A stretch of DNA of 64,000 bases from contig JASGKO010000021.1 in NCBI GenBank assembly GCA_049840595.1, positions 62,001-126,000 of the forward strand. Reading direction: 5' to 3'. This DNA comes from JASGKO01 sp049840595. Lineage in GTDB: Bacteria > Verrucomicrobiota > Verrucomicrobiia > Chthoniobacterales > Chthoniobacteraceae. The notes under the pieces are model-generated. The model was given only the letters and a program-made list of their open reading frames with translations. It was not told the origin of the DNA and made no database searches. Below, piece after piece: positions 43,965-53,411 of this stretch. The translations under genes were made by a program, and so were the position numbers. Position 1 is the first letter of the stretch; the number at the start of each line of letters is the position of its first letter.

Positions 43965-44945
43965 ATGAAATTCGCCCCAATCCTCCCGGTCCTTTCCGTA
44001 TCCATCGCGACCCTCGTTTCTTTTACGGGTTGCCATAAATCCGACTCTGCCAGCGGTGGCAGCGGCGGCAAACACAAGATCGCTTTCGTCACCAACAACG
44101 CCTCGGACTACTGGACCCTCGCCCGCGCGGGTTGCGAGAAGGCCGCCGCGGACCTCAAGGACGTGGAGCTCGATTACCAGATTCCCTCGGACGGCACCGT
44201 CGCCACCCAGAAGACCATTGTTGATAACCTGATCAACCGCGGCGAAGAAGGCATCGCGATCAGCCCGATCGATCCGGCGAACCAGACCGCGTATCTCCAG
44301 CAGGTGGCCAAGCAGACGATCCTCGTCACCCAGGATAGCGACGCGCCCGATAGCGGTCGCACTTTCTACATCGGCACCGATAACGAAGCCGCCGGTGAAC
44401 AGGCGGGCGGGCTGATCAAGGAAGCGCTGCCCAACGGCGGCAAGATCATGCTCTTCGTCGGCAACACCGACGCGCAGAACGCCGTCGCCCGCATCAACGG
44501 CATCAAGAAAGCCCTCGAAGGCTCCAAGGTCGAGATCATCGACACCCGCACCGACGACACCGACCGCGTGCGCGCCAAGGCGAACGTGCAGGACGCGATC
44601 GTGAAATACCCCGACCTCGCAATGTGCGTCGGCATCTACAGCTACAACGGCCCGGCGATCGTCGATGCCCTCCAGCAGTCGAACAAAGTCGGCGCGATCA
44701 AGGTCGTCGCTTTCGACCAGGAAGAAGGCACGATGGCAGGCGTGAAGTCCGGTGCCGTCTATGCCGCCGTCGTCCAGCAGCCCGATGAGTTCGGCTACCA
44801 GGCGATCACGATGATGGACAAGATCGTCTCTGGCGACAAGAGCGTGATCCCGGCCAATGGCCTGAAGATCATCCCCACCCTGGCGATCAAGGCCGATGGC
44901 ATCGACGCTTACATGGAAAAGCTGAAGCAGATGCGCGGCAAGTAA
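43965..44945 (+). CDS. Sugar ABC transporter substrate-binding lipoprotein
   Basis: 326 residues from MKFAPILPVLSVSIA. A lipobox (SFTGC, Cys near residue 22) anchors it to the membrane. The periplasmic-binding fold of the ribose/xylose (RbsB/XylF) type is clear: KIAFVTNNASDYWTLARAGC, EEGIAISPIDPANQTAYLQQ, GKIMLFVGNTDAQNAVARIN and VVAFDQEEGTMAGVKSGAV. It captures a pentose or deoxy-sugar outside the inner membrane. It is first in an operon with the ATPase (gap 27 bases) and permease. The downstream PL4 lyase makes rhamnose or galactose-containing products likely substrates. Confidence 0.9.
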   Translation: MKFAPILPVLSVSIATLVSFTGCHKSDSASGGSGGKHKIAFVTNNASDYWTLARAGCEKAAADLKDVELDYQIPSDGTVATQKTIVDNLINRGEEGIAISPIDPANQTAYLQQVAKQTILVTQDSDAPDSGRTFYIGTDNEAAGEQAGGLIKEALPNGGKIMLFVGNTDAQNAVARINGIKKALEGSKVEIIDTRTDDTDRVRAKANVQDAIVKYPDLAMCVGIYSYNGPAIVDALQQSNKVGAIKVVAFDQEEGTMAGVKSGAVYAAVVQQPDEFGYQAITMMDKIVSGDKSVIPANGLKIIPTLAIKADGIDAYMEKLKQMRGK

Positions 44946-44972
44946 TTCGAAGTTTACGGAACGAATAAACAC

Positions 44973-46485
44973 ATGGAGCCTCCTCTTCTGGAATTTCGGG
45001 GAATCACCAAGCGATTCCCTGGTGTCGTCGCGCTGCAAAACGTCTCCTTCTCGGTTAAAAAAGGAGAAGTGATCGCCCTCATCGGCGAGAACGGTGCGGG
45101 CAAATCCACCCTCATGAAGACCCTCGGCGGCGTGCATCAGGCCGACGAAGGCGCCATCTACGTGGATGGCCAGGAGGCTTCCATTCGCTCCGTGAAGGAC
45201 TCGATCGGCCTCGGCATCGGGTTCATCCACCAGGAGCTGAACGTGGTGGACAACATCGACGTGGCCGGGAACATCTTCCTCGGTCGCGAACCGCGCAAAG
45301 GCGGCCCGCTCCAGTTCGTGGACCGGGCCCGCATGGTCCGCGAGAGCGAGCCGTTCCTCAAGAAGCTGGGGCTCAACATCTCGCCCCACACCCCGCTCCG
45401 CGAGCTCTCCATCGCGCAACAGCAGATGGTGGAAATCGCCAAGACGCTCTCGCTCAACGCGCGCGTCATCATCATGGACGAGCCCACCAGCTCGCTCACC
45501 CTTTCCGAAACCGAGCGCCTGCTGCAGACGGTGAAAGACCTCTCCAAGCAAGGCGTGGCCGTCCTCTACATCTCGCACCGCATGGGTGAGATCATCGAGT
45601 GCGCCGACCGCGTGGTCGCGCTCCGCGATGGCAAGAACGCCGGCGAACTCGCCAAGGAAGACATCAACCACGACCGCATGGTCGCGCTCATGGTCGGCCA
45701 GCGAGTTGAAGAATCTGCGCATCGAAGGCAAGGGCGTCCAGGAGGCCGATTACTTTGCGGTCGAGGGCCTGCGCACCGGCTTCAAGCCGAAGCAGACCGT
45801 GAGCTTTTCCGTCGGGCGCGGCGAGATTCTCGGCTTCGCCGGGCTCGTCGGCGCGGGTCGCTCCGAGGTGGCGCAGGCCATCTTCGGCGTCGAGCCGCCG
45901 CTGGAGGGCACGATCCGCATCGGCGGCGAGCGCGTGCACATTCACAGTGCCCGCACCGCCATCTCGCACGGCATTTATCTGGTGCCGGAGGATCGCCGCC
46001 TCACCGGCCTCATCACCAGCGTCTGCATTCGCGAAAACATTTCCCTGCCCGCCCTCACCCGCCACAGCAAGGCCATGCTCGTCAACCGCCAGGCCGAGAA
46101 GCGCATCGCCCAGGAGCAGGTGGAAGCTCTGCGGGTGAAGACGCCTTCCATCGAGACCATCGCGGCCAACCTCAGCGGCGGCAACCAGCAGAAAGTCGTG
46201 CTCGGCAAGTGGCTCTCGCTCAAGCCGAAGGTGATGATCTTCGACGAGCCGACCCGCGGCATCGACGTCGGCGCCAAGGCGGAAATCTACAAGCTCATGC
46301 GCGCGCTCGCCGATGAAGGCGTGGCCGTGATCATGATCTCCAGCGACATGGAGGAAGTGATCGGCGTCAGCGACCGCATCGCCGTCATGCACGAGGGCCG
46401 CATCTCCGGCATCCTCAGTCACTCGGAGTTCTCCGAAAAAGCGATCATGCAGCTCGCCGTCGGCGGTTCCGTCGCGGCCAATTAA
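44973..46485 (+). CDS. Sugar ABC transporter ATPase, two-domain RbsA/MglA type (frameshifted)
   Basis: About 504 residues after repair, the normal size for tandem ATPases. Domain 1: LIGENGAGKSTLMKTL, ELSIAQQQMVEIAKTL (signature variant usual for this group), VIIMDEPTSSL. Domain 2: GFAGLVGAGRSEVAQ, NLSGGNQQKVVLGKWL, VMIFDEPTRGIDVG. As in the family, the second Walker A is weakened. The break is at 45700: removing one A restores CGGCCGCG and gives LMVGRELKNLRIEGKG, the family sequence. Energises the RbsC-type permease encoded next. Confidence 0.9.
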
Positions 46486-46553
46486 TTTCGTCCCCAATCC
46501 TGCCCTAACCTTAACCTGACTCCAGCCACCTTCTACCTCCACCGCCCCATTTC

Positions 46554-47504
46554 ATGAAAAAAGAACTCGGTATTTTTATTCTGCTCATCGTCCTGTGCGT
46601 GACGGTTTCCATCATCAACCCGCGCTTCCTGAGCTCCGCGAACCTCACCAACATGAGCACGCTGATCGGGATGTATGGCATCTTCAGCATCGGCCTCGGC
46701 CTCATCATCATCACCGGTGGTATCGACCTCTCGGTCGGCTCCGTCTTTGCCTTGCAAGGCGTCTTGCTGGCGATGATGTTGCGCGACTGGAGCTGGCCGT
46801 GGGTGATCGCGGTCTTTGTGAGCATTTTCGGCGTCATGGCGCTTGGCGCGTTGCACGGTTATCTGGTGGCGAAGGTGAAGATGCAGCCTTTCATCGTGAC
46901 CCTGTGCGGCTTCCTGTTCTATCGCGGCCTGGCCCGCTTCATCGCGAGCGATGAGACGAAGGGCTTCGGCAGCACCGGCTTCACCCTGCTCCGCGACCTG
47001 GCGACCGGCAGCATCGGCCCGGTGCCGATGCCGTTCGTGCTCTTCATCGTGATCGCGGCGATCAGCTACGTGCTCCTCCACCACTCGGTCTATGGCCGCT
47101 ACCTCATCGCGGTGGGCCGCAATGAAGACGCCACTCGCTACTCCGGCATCAATACCCGCCTCGTGATCGGCAGCGCCTACGCGGTCTCCATGCTCTTCGC
47201 GGGCGTCGCCGGCGTCCTCATCGCCTTCTATACGAACTCGATTTCGCCGGCCAACCACGGCATGTCCTACGAGCTCTACGGCATCGCCGCCGCCGTGCTC
47301 GGCGGTTGCAGCCTGCGCGGCGGCGAAGGCTCGATCATCGGCATCGCCATCGGCACCGCGCTGATCCAGGTCCTGCAAAACCTGGTGAACCTGCTCGGCA
47401 TCCCGAGCTCGCTCAACTTCTCCGTGCTCGGCGCGGTGATCTTCTTCGGCGTCCTCGTCGATCAGCTCATCTCCCAGCGCAAGCGCGCCAAAGTCCGCTC
47501 CTAG
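46554..47504 (+). CDS. Sugar ABC transporter permease, RbsC type
   Basis: 316 residues, about eight to ten helices (LGIFILLIVLCVTVSIINPR, GMYGIFSIGLGLIIITGGID, VFGVMALGALHGYLVAKVKM-like). Family motifs are ITGGIDLSVGSVFALQGVLL, PFIVTLCGFLFYRGLARF, AVGRNEDATRYSGIN and the loop GGCSLRGGEGSIIGIAIGT. It forms the channel with the preceding ATPase and lipoprotein. A strong terminator follows 31 bases after the stop and closes the importer operon. Confidence 0.9.
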   Translation: MKKELGIFILLIVLCVTVSIINPRFLSSANLTNMSTLIGMYGIFSIGLGLIIITGGIDLSVGSVFALQGVLLAMMLRDWSWPWVIAVFVSIFGVMALGALHGYLVAKVKMQPFIVTLCGFLFYRGLARFIASDETKGFGSTGFTLLRDLATGSIGPVPMPFVLFIVIAAISYVLLHHSVYGRYLIAVGRNEDATRYSGINTRLVIGSAYAVSMLFAGVAGVLIAFYTNSISPANHGMSYELYGIAAAVLGGCSLRGGEGSIIGIAIGTALIQVLQNLVNLLGIPSSLNFSVLGAVIFFGVLVDQLISQRKRAKVRS

Positions 47505-47534
47505 TCAACTGCGACCTTCCATTTTTCCGAAAGG

Positions 47535-47563
47535 GGCCCGGTGCAAACACCGGGCCTTTTTTT
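47535..47563 (+). terminator. Rho-independent terminator of the sugar importer operon
   Basis: GGCCCGGTG pairs perfectly with CACCGGGCC across a four-base loop, followed by seven T. Stops transcription from the importer genes before the PL4 lyase, which therefore needs its own promoter. Confidence 0.9.
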
Positions 47564-47582
47564 GTACCCCTGAACGCCCCCA

Positions 47583-47860
47583 GCCCAAGCGCAGCGCAGC
47601 GAAGTCAAGAAACCCCGTCCTAGTGGATTGCAGCTTGCATCTGCAGCCCACGCCCTCCTTCCAAAAACCAATGTCATCCTGAGCGCAATGCAGCGCAGCG
47701 GAATGAAGTCGAACGGATCTCTCACTGTTCTGGTCCAGCCAGCGCCCCAATGCCGCAAGGACCCATACCACCCTCCCCACGCAGAACCATTTGAGCCCCC
47801 TCAACTCCGCTCCATTCCGCTCGGGACCCCTGCGGGTGGCTGGAAGCCCCTTTCGGAAAA
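47583..47860 (+). repeat. GTCATCCTGAGCG family repeat, copy upstream of the lyase
   Basis: Contains TGTCATCCTGAGCGCAATG at about 47670 and GAACGGATCTCTCACTGTT, as in the tandem array at 50.2-51.0 kb and the copy at 59.5 kb. The preceding CCCGTCCTAGTG segment is shared with 59460. It fills most of the 425-bp gap 47505-47929; a lyase promoter could lie in the remainder. Confidence 0.75.
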
Positions 47861-47929
47861 TCCTCATCGGCCCCCCCGCAACCACTGGAACAAAACCGGG
47901 TTTTGTGATTGGATTCACTACCGACCCTA

Positions 47930-50104
47930 ATGAAAAGACCCCAATTTGCCCGCCGGCGTGCCTTGGTCACGTCGGCTCTTGCTGTCGTTACCACGCTGCT
48001 TCCGTCCCTGCAGGCCGCCGAGAAGGCGGCTCCACCGCCGGAAACCGTCCAACCCGCGCTCATCAAAAATTCCGCCGCCCAACCGGTCACGCTCTCCGAT
48101 AAAGGCGCGGTCTGGATCATGGACAACGGGATCGTGCGCGCTACGATCGACAAAAAGGGCAGCCGGGTCGCCTCGCTCGTTTACCAGGGCAAGGAATTGA
48201 TGGGCCCGGGAGGCAAGTGGGAGCAGGTTCCCGGTGGCCAGACCATCACCCACGTCACCGTCGATCCCAAGAGCGTCGGCGGCGCGGGGGCCGAGGTTTC
48301 CATCAAGGGCGAGATGGGTGGCAAGGGCGGCAAATTCATGGACCTGGAGATCCGCTTCGCCATGGAGCGGGGAACGAGCGGCTTTTACACCTACGCCATT
48401 TACACCCACAAGCCGGGCTATACCGCGGGCGGCTTCGGCGAGAGCCGGTTCCTCAACCAGCTCGACAAGCGCTTCGACTGGCTCTCCGTGGACTCCGACC
48501 GCAACCAGGCCATGGCCGCGGGGGAGGATTTCGGCAACGGCGTGGAGATCCATGCCAAGGAGCAGCACATCATGAGCACCGGCATTTACCGGAACTCGAC
48601 GGAGCACAAATACAACTACTGCGCGTGGATGTACAGCCTGCCCGCCTTCGGCTGGTCGAGCATCCAGGACCATATCGGCGTGTGGTTCATCAACCCTTCC
48701 AACGAATACATCGGCGGCGGCCCGACCCGCATCGATCTCATGTGCCACCTCGGCGCGACCATGCTGGATTACTGGACCTCCGGTCACTATGCGGGCGGAG
48801 CCTCGGCGGATATTCCCGCCGGAGAGGAATGGAACAAGGTGGTGGGCCCGATTTTCTGCTACGTGAACGGCCTGCAAAGCGGCCCGACGCCCTCGAAGGA
48901 CGACCTGGATGCGCTCGCCGCCACTTCGGGTTCGGGCGAGCCGAAGATTCCGTCCGCGTGGACGGCCAATGCGAATGCACTGTTCCAGGACGCGCTCGCG
49001 GAAGCGAAAGTCATCAAGGCCCGCTGGCCCTTTCCCTGGGTGCAGGGCGTGGATTATCCGCAAAAGGCCCAGCGCACCACGGTGAGCGGCCAGGTCGTGT
49101 TGAGCGATCCGCAAGCCACGAGCACCAGCCTGCCGAACTTCCACATCGGCCTCACTCACCCCGATTATTTGGGGCTGGGTGGCGCCTTTGCCGAGCGCTC
49201 GGGCAACGGTCGGCTCGTCACCTGGCAGCATGATGCGAAGTATTACCAGTTCTGGACCGTGGGCTCCACCGACGGATCGTTCAGTATCGAAAACGTGCGC
49301 CCCGGCGTTTACACCCTGCATGCCTTCGCCGATGGCGTGCTGGGCGATTTCACCGTGAACAATGTCGTGGTGCAGCCCGGCAAGCCGATCAACCTCGGCA
49401 AGCTGAAGTGGACCCCCGAACGTTACGGCAAGCAGGTGTGGGAAATTGGCTACCCCAACCGCACCTCGAGCGAGTTCTTCAAGGGCGACGGCAAGAACTA
49501 CTGGCTGTGGGGCTGGCCGCTGCGTTACCCACTGCTTTTCCCACATGACCTCACCTACACCATCGGCAAGAGCGATCCGGCCAGGGACTGGTTCTTCGAA
49601 GAAGTGCCCCATGGCGAAACCACCTCGTGGCTGAACCCCGCCGCGAAAGACCCGGCCAACCAGCGCTTCGGCTGGGTGCAGGTTCCCGAGGGCGGAAAGA
49701 ATATCTGGCCTGAAGTCGGCCATGGCCGGGATACGGTCTGGACCATCAAATTCACGATGCCGAAGGATGAACGCGGCCGCGCGGTGCTCCGCGTGGCCCT
49801 CGGCGGCGCGGATGGCGGCGGCGGGCTCGGCATCGGCGTGAACAATCAAAAGGTGGGCGTCATTTATCCCGTGGGCACGAATGCCCTGCGCTACAACACC
49901 GACCGCGCGCAGTGGCGCCAGTACACGCAAGCCTTCGACGCCTCGCTGCTCAAGTCCGGCGAAAACACCATGCAACTGGTGGTCCCCGCCGGGGATCTGA
50001 CCTCGGGCGTCGTCTATGACTACCTGCGCCTGGAGCTCGATGAAACCGCCGATGCCCGGCAGCCCCTGCCCGGCCCGCCGCTCAATCCGATCCCGGTGAA
50101 GTAA
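47930..50104 (+). CDS. Rhamnogalacturonan lyase, polysaccharide lyase family 4
   Basis: 724 residues from MKRPQFARRRALVTS, with a Tat-like or Sec signal (RRRALVTSALAVVTTLLPSL) ending near LQA-AE. Three parts are visible: an N-terminal beta-sandwich lyase domain (VWIMDNGIVRATIDKKGSRV, DWLSVDSDRNQAMAAGEDFG, YNYCAWMYSLPAFGWSSIQD); a fibronectin-III-like module (TVSGQVVLSDPQATSTSLPN, ENVRPGVYTLHAFADGVLGD); and a C-terminal carbohydrate-binding-like module (WTIKFTMPKDERGRAVLRVA). It cleaves the pectin rhamnogalacturonan-I backbone by beta-elimination outside the cell. The sugar importer upstream could take up a product. Confidence 0.9.
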   Translation: MKRPQFARRRALVTSALAVVTTLLPSLQAAEKAAPPPETVQPALIKNSAAQPVTLSDKGAVWIMDNGIVRATIDKKGSRVASLVYQGKELMGPGGKWEQVPGGQTITHVTVDPKSVGGAGAEVSIKGEMGGKGGKFMDLEIRFAMERGTSGFYTYAIYTHKPGYTAGGFGESRFLNQLDKRFDWLSVDSDRNQAMAAGEDFGNGVEIHAKEQHIMSTGIYRNSTEHKYNYCAWMYSLPAFGWSSIQDHIGVWFINPSNEYIGGGPTRIDLMCHLGATMLDYWTSGHYAGGASADIPAGEEWNKVVGPIFCYVNGLQSGPTPSKDDLDALAATSGSGEPKIPSAWTANANALFQDALAEAKVIKARWPFPWVQGVDYPQKAQRTTVSGQVVLSDPQATSTSLPNFHIGLTHPDYLGLGGAFAERSGNGRLVTWQHDAKYYQFWTVGSTDGSFSIENVRPGVYTLHAFADGVLGDFTVNNVVVQPGKPINLGKLKWTPERYGKQVWEIGYPNRTSSEFFKGDGKNYWLWGWPLRYPLLFPHDLTYTIGKSDPARDWFFEEVPHGETTSWLNPAAKDPANQRFGWVQVPEGGKNIWPEVGHGRDTVWTIKFTMPKDERGRAVLRVALGGADGGGGLGIGVNNQKVGVIYPVGTNALRYNTDRAQWRQYTQAFDASLLKSGENTMQLVVPAGDLTSGVVYDYLRLELDETADARQPLPGPPLNPIPVK

Positions 50105-50120
50105 CCCCCTTTCCCTGCAA

Positions 50121-50160
50121 AACGGCGTGACCGGGATCAACTCCCCTCACGCCGTTTTTT
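50121..50160 (+). terminator. Rho-independent terminator after the PL4 lyase
   Basis: AACGGCGTGA pairs with TCACGCCGTT across 16 bases, followed by a run of six T. The stem begins 16 bases after the lyase stop codon. Confidence 0.9.
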
Positions 50161-50220
50161 GTGCCGTGTCGCCGTCGCATACCTCGCCCTCGGCAACCCA
50201 CGCCCCCCTTCCAAAAATGA

Positions 50221-51030
50221 TGTCATCCTGAGCGCAATGCAGCGCAGCGAAATGGAGTCGAACGGATCTCTCACTGTTCCGGCACAGTGAGCGCCTCCAT
50301 CCATTAAAAAGCCTCGGCACCCTCCCCGCGCAGAACCATTTGCCCCCCTTCAACTTCGCTCGGCGTGACCTTTTGGTGGGAAAGCGCGGCTTGCCAACAC
50401 GAGCTGCACCCCACCCTCACGAGCTTTACCACATTTCCACTCGCCCAAAAAAAGCCTGCGCTAAAACCCGCGCGCTCGCCCAGCGACTCCACCTGCAACC
50501 CACGCCTTCCTTCCAAAAACCGATGTCATCCTGAGCGCAATGCAGCGCAGCGGAATGGAGTCGAACGGATCTCTCACTGTTCTGGCACAGTGAGCGCCTC
50601 CATCCATTAAAAAGCCTCGGCGCCCTCCCAGCGCAGAACCATTTGCCCCCCCTTCAACTTCGCTCGGCGTGACCTTTTGGTGGGAAAGCGCGGCTTGCCA
50701 ACGCGAGCTGCACCCCACCCTCACGAGCTTTACCACATTTCCACTCGCCCAAAAAAAGCCTGCGCTAAAACCCGCAAGCGTGGCCGTGACTCCACCTGCA
50801 ACCCACGCACTCCATCCAAAAACCGATGTCATCCTGAGCGCAATGCAGCGCAGCGGAATGGAGTCGAACGGATCTCTCACTGTTCTGGCGCAGTGAGCGC
50901 CTCCATCCATTAAGAAGCCTCGGCGCCCTCCCAGCGCAGAACCATTTGAGCCCCCTTCAACTTCGCTCGGCGTGACCTTTTGGTGGGAAAGCGCGGCTTG
51001 CCAATGCGAGCTGCACCCCACCTTCACGGG
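50221..51030 (+). repeat. 303-bp tandem repeat, about 2.7 units
   Basis: Units start at 50221, 50524 and 50827, each with TGTCATCCTGAGCGCAATG; the period is exactly 303. The third unit runs out near 51030. Units differ by only scattered bases. Each contains both the GTCATCC start and an inverted-like CTTCGCTCGGCGTGAC part, so a unit is one palindromic element plus about 130 bp of flank. There is no conserved reading frame across units. The 1.15-kb space 50105-51256 contains only this array and the terminator. Confidence 0.85.
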
Positions 51031-51256
51031 CTTGATCGCGATTTCCTCGCACCCACACTCCGCGTGCGCACGCCCTTGTCCACGGCACTCCGGGTCTCTC
51101 TCATCGCCGGAGCGAATGGACAAGGCTTACGGCGGAAAATCACCGCTGGTTTAACCGTGATAGATGAATTTGCATTGCGACGAAGACTCCGCTTTGGATT
51201 AATTCGCCGCTCGGCGCGGCTGGTTATGGCCGTCGCGCCACCCCAAGCGATTACTC

Positions 51257-52972
51257 ATGGACATTCAAATTCAGCTGACCCGCGTCGATTACCTCATCCT
51301 CATTTCCTACTTCGTCTTCGTCTTAGGAATCGGCTTCACCCTCAAGCGCTTCATGAAGGGGAGCGGCGATTTCTTCCTCTCGGGTCGCTCGATTCCCGCC
51401 TGGGTGACCGGCCTCGCCTTTCTCTCGGCCAATCTCGGCGCGCAGGAAGTGATCGGCATGGCCGCCTCGGGCGCAAAGTACGGCATCATGACCAGCCACT
51501 TCTACTGGGTGGGCGCGATTCCCGCGATGGTCTTCCTCGCGATTTTCATGATGCCGTTCTACTACGGCTCCAAAGCCCGCTCGGTGCCGGAATATCTGAA
51601 AATGCGCTTCGATGAAAAGACGCGCGGGCTCAATGCGATCTCCTTCGCGGTGATGACGATTTTTTCCTCCGGCATCTCGCTCCATGCGCTCGCCAAGCTG
51701 CTGGAGGTGCTCGTGCACTGGAACTACTGGACGTGCATGTTCGTCTCCGCCTTCATCGTGCTGGTCTATATCTTTCTCGGCGGTCTTACCTCGGCGATCT
51801 ACAACGAGGTGCTGCAGTTCTTCATGATCGTCTTTGGCTTTGCCCCGCTCGTCTTCCTCGGCTTGAAGGATGCCGGCGGCTGGACCGCGCTGAAGGAAAA
51901 GCTGATCCCGGTGGCGACCGAGCAGCACTTTGCCGCGGGCACCTGGACGCACTCCTGGGTCCACATGGGCAGCGCCTTTGACAACCCGATGGGCATCAAC
52001 TGGGTCGGCATGGTGGTCGGCCTCGGCTTCGTGCTTTCCTTCGGCTACTGGTGCACCGACTTCCTCGTCGTGCAGCGCGCGATGGCGGCCAACTCGATGT
52101 CCGCCGCCCGCCGCACTCCGCTCATCGCGGCGATTCCCAAAATGCTCTTCCCGGCGCTGGTGATTCTCCCCGGCATGATCGCGATTGCCCTGCACCATTC
52201 CAGCGGCGGTCATTTCCTCCCGCTCTCCGAGGACGGCACGCCGGACTACAACATGACCATCCCAGCCATGCTCGCGAAATACTTCCCGACCGGCCTGCTC
52301 GGCATCGGCTTCACGGCGCTGATGGCTTCCTTCATGTCCGGCATGGCGGGCAACGTGACTGCGTTTAACACGGTGTGGACCTACGACATCTACCAGAGCT
52401 ATCTCGCCAAAAACAAATCCGACACGCACTACCTGTGGATGGGCCGCTGGGCGACCGTCTTCGGCATCATCGTGAGCATCGGCGCGGCGATCATCGCCAA
52501 GCAGTTCAACAACATCATGGACATGCTGCAGCTCGTCTTCGGATTTGTGAACGCGCCCCTCTTCGCGACTTTCCTGCTCGGGATGTTCTGGAAGCGGACG
52601 ACCGGGCACGGGGCCTTCTGGGGCTTGCTCGGCGGCACGCTCTTCGCCGCGCTCTTCCATTTGTTCGCGATCACCGAGGGCGGCTCCCCGAGCTGGATCA
52701 AGGGCGGCGCGCTGGCGCAGAAGTTCATTTTCCATAGCGACATGGGCAAGAACTTCTGGATGGCGATCGTCGCGTGGTCGGCCTGCTTCCTCCTCACCGT
52801 CGTGATTTCGCTCGCCACCCGGCGCACGAAGACCGATGAGGAATTGAAGGGCCTCGTCTATTCGCTCACGCCGAAACCCGAGGCGGAAAACGAACCGTGG
52901 ATTCAACGCCCCGCCGTGCTGGGCGCGATCATCATGGCCGTGGCCATCCTCATGAACCTCATTTTTGCCTGA
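51257..52972 (+). CDS. Sodium:solute symporter (SSS/SGLT family)
   Basis: 571 residues, about 13-14 membrane helices. Family motifs: YFVFVLGIGFTLKRFMKGSG with DFFLSGRSIPAWVTGLAFLS, GAQEVIGMAASGAKYGIM, FGYWCTDFLVVQRAMAAN and LLGIGFTALMASFMSGMAGN. It uses the sodium gradient to import sugars, myo-inositol or similar solutes. The closest typical annotations are SGLT-type sugar symporters. It is followed after 20 bases by a 66-residue membrane protein, probably co-transcribed. Confidence 0.9.
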   Translation: MDIQIQLTRVDYLILISYFVFVLGIGFTLKRFMKGSGDFFLSGRSIPAWVTGLAFLSANLGAQEVIGMAASGAKYGIMTSHFYWVGAIPAMVFLAIFMMPFYYGSKARSVPEYLKMRFDEKTRGLNAISFAVMTIFSSGISLHALAKLLEVLVHWNYWTCMFVSAFIVLVYIFLGGLTSAIYNEVLQFFMIVFGFAPLVFLGLKDAGGWTALKEKLIPVATEQHFAAGTWTHSWVHMGSAFDNPMGINWVGMVVGLGFVLSFGYWCTDFLVVQRAMAANSMSAARRTPLIAAIPKMLFPALVILPGMIAIALHHSSGGHFLPLSEDGTPDYNMTIPAMLAKYFPTGLLGIGFTALMASFMSGMAGNVTAFNTVWTYDIYQSYLAKNKSDTHYLWMGRWATVFGIIVSIGAAIIAKQFNNIMDMLQLVFGFVNAPLFATFLLGMFWKRTTGHGAFWGLLGGTLFAALFHLFAITEGGSPSWIKGGALAQKFIFHSDMGKNFWMAIVAWSACFLLTVVISLATRRTKTDEELKGLVYSLTPKPEAENEPWIQRPAVLGAIIMAVAILMNLIFA

Positions 52973-52992
52973 GCTGAAACAAGGAATATCCT

Positions 52993-53193
52993 ATGAACTT
53001 TGATCTGCGATTCCCCGTTGGCCTGATGTTCGTCATCTTCGGCCTCATCCTGACCACGGTCGGCCTCCTCGGCGGCCCCGAGCTCACTGCGAAATCCCTC
53101 GGCATCAACATGAACCTCTGGTGGGGCCTCGTGCAACTCGCCTTCGGCAGCGTGATGCTCCTCCTCGCCGTGCGCGGCAAGCCGAAGCCGTAA
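52993..53193 (+). CDS. Small two-helix membrane protein next to the symporter
   Basis: 66 residues with two membrane helices (FPVGLMFVIFGLILTTVGLL and LWWGLVQLAFGSVMLLLAVR) joined by a short loop. It lies 20 bases after the symporter stop, preceded by AAGGAATATCC. Small two-helix partners of sodium symporters are known in other families (for example YjcH with ActP), so an accessory subunit is a reasonable inference. I do not recognise this family. Confidence 0.7.
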   Translation: MNFDLRFPVGLMFVIFGLILTTVGLLGGPELTAKSLGINMNLWWGLVQLAFGSVMLLLAVRGKPKP

Positions 53194-53411
53194 TTCACCT
53201 CCCGCAGAGACGCCCCCTCTCCCTCTCTCCCTCGTGCCCACACTCCGTGTGGGCACGCCCTTGTCCGCGACACTCCGTGTCCCCGGCTTTTTGCCACCAC
53301 TCCGCCGCAAGGGCTCGCGCCAGGGAAAGCGAGCCGTCACTCTATTCATGCACGCGCACTCAACGACACGGGGTGTGGGAGCGAGGAAGAACTAATTACC
53401 CGAATTTTTTA

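Noticed and set aside
43941..45731. Minus-strand frame of 596 codons across the sugar importer
   Set aside because: It spans the binding protein and ATPase genes in antisense and has low-complexity His/Asp-rich sequence typical of reverse-frame translation.
2424..46485. Frameshifted genes as pseudogenes
   Set aside because: Each has one or two isolated shifts while the rest is well conserved, including active sites. Decay would be expected to leave stops and substitutions too, so I keep them as genes pending read-level check.
47927..50140. Minus-strand frame of 737 codons opposite the PL4 lyase
   Set aside because: It is a GC-rich shadow: the plus strand has recognisable family domains, a signal peptide and a terminator, while the minus frame shows no family motif.
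50221..51030. CRISPR array
   Set aside because: Repeats are 303 bp long and contiguous, without unique spacers, so it is a tandem duplication of a dispersed element.
51323..52906. Minus-strand frame of 527 codons opposite the symporter
   Set aside because: The charged composition without hydrophobic segments is the antisense image of a membrane protein.
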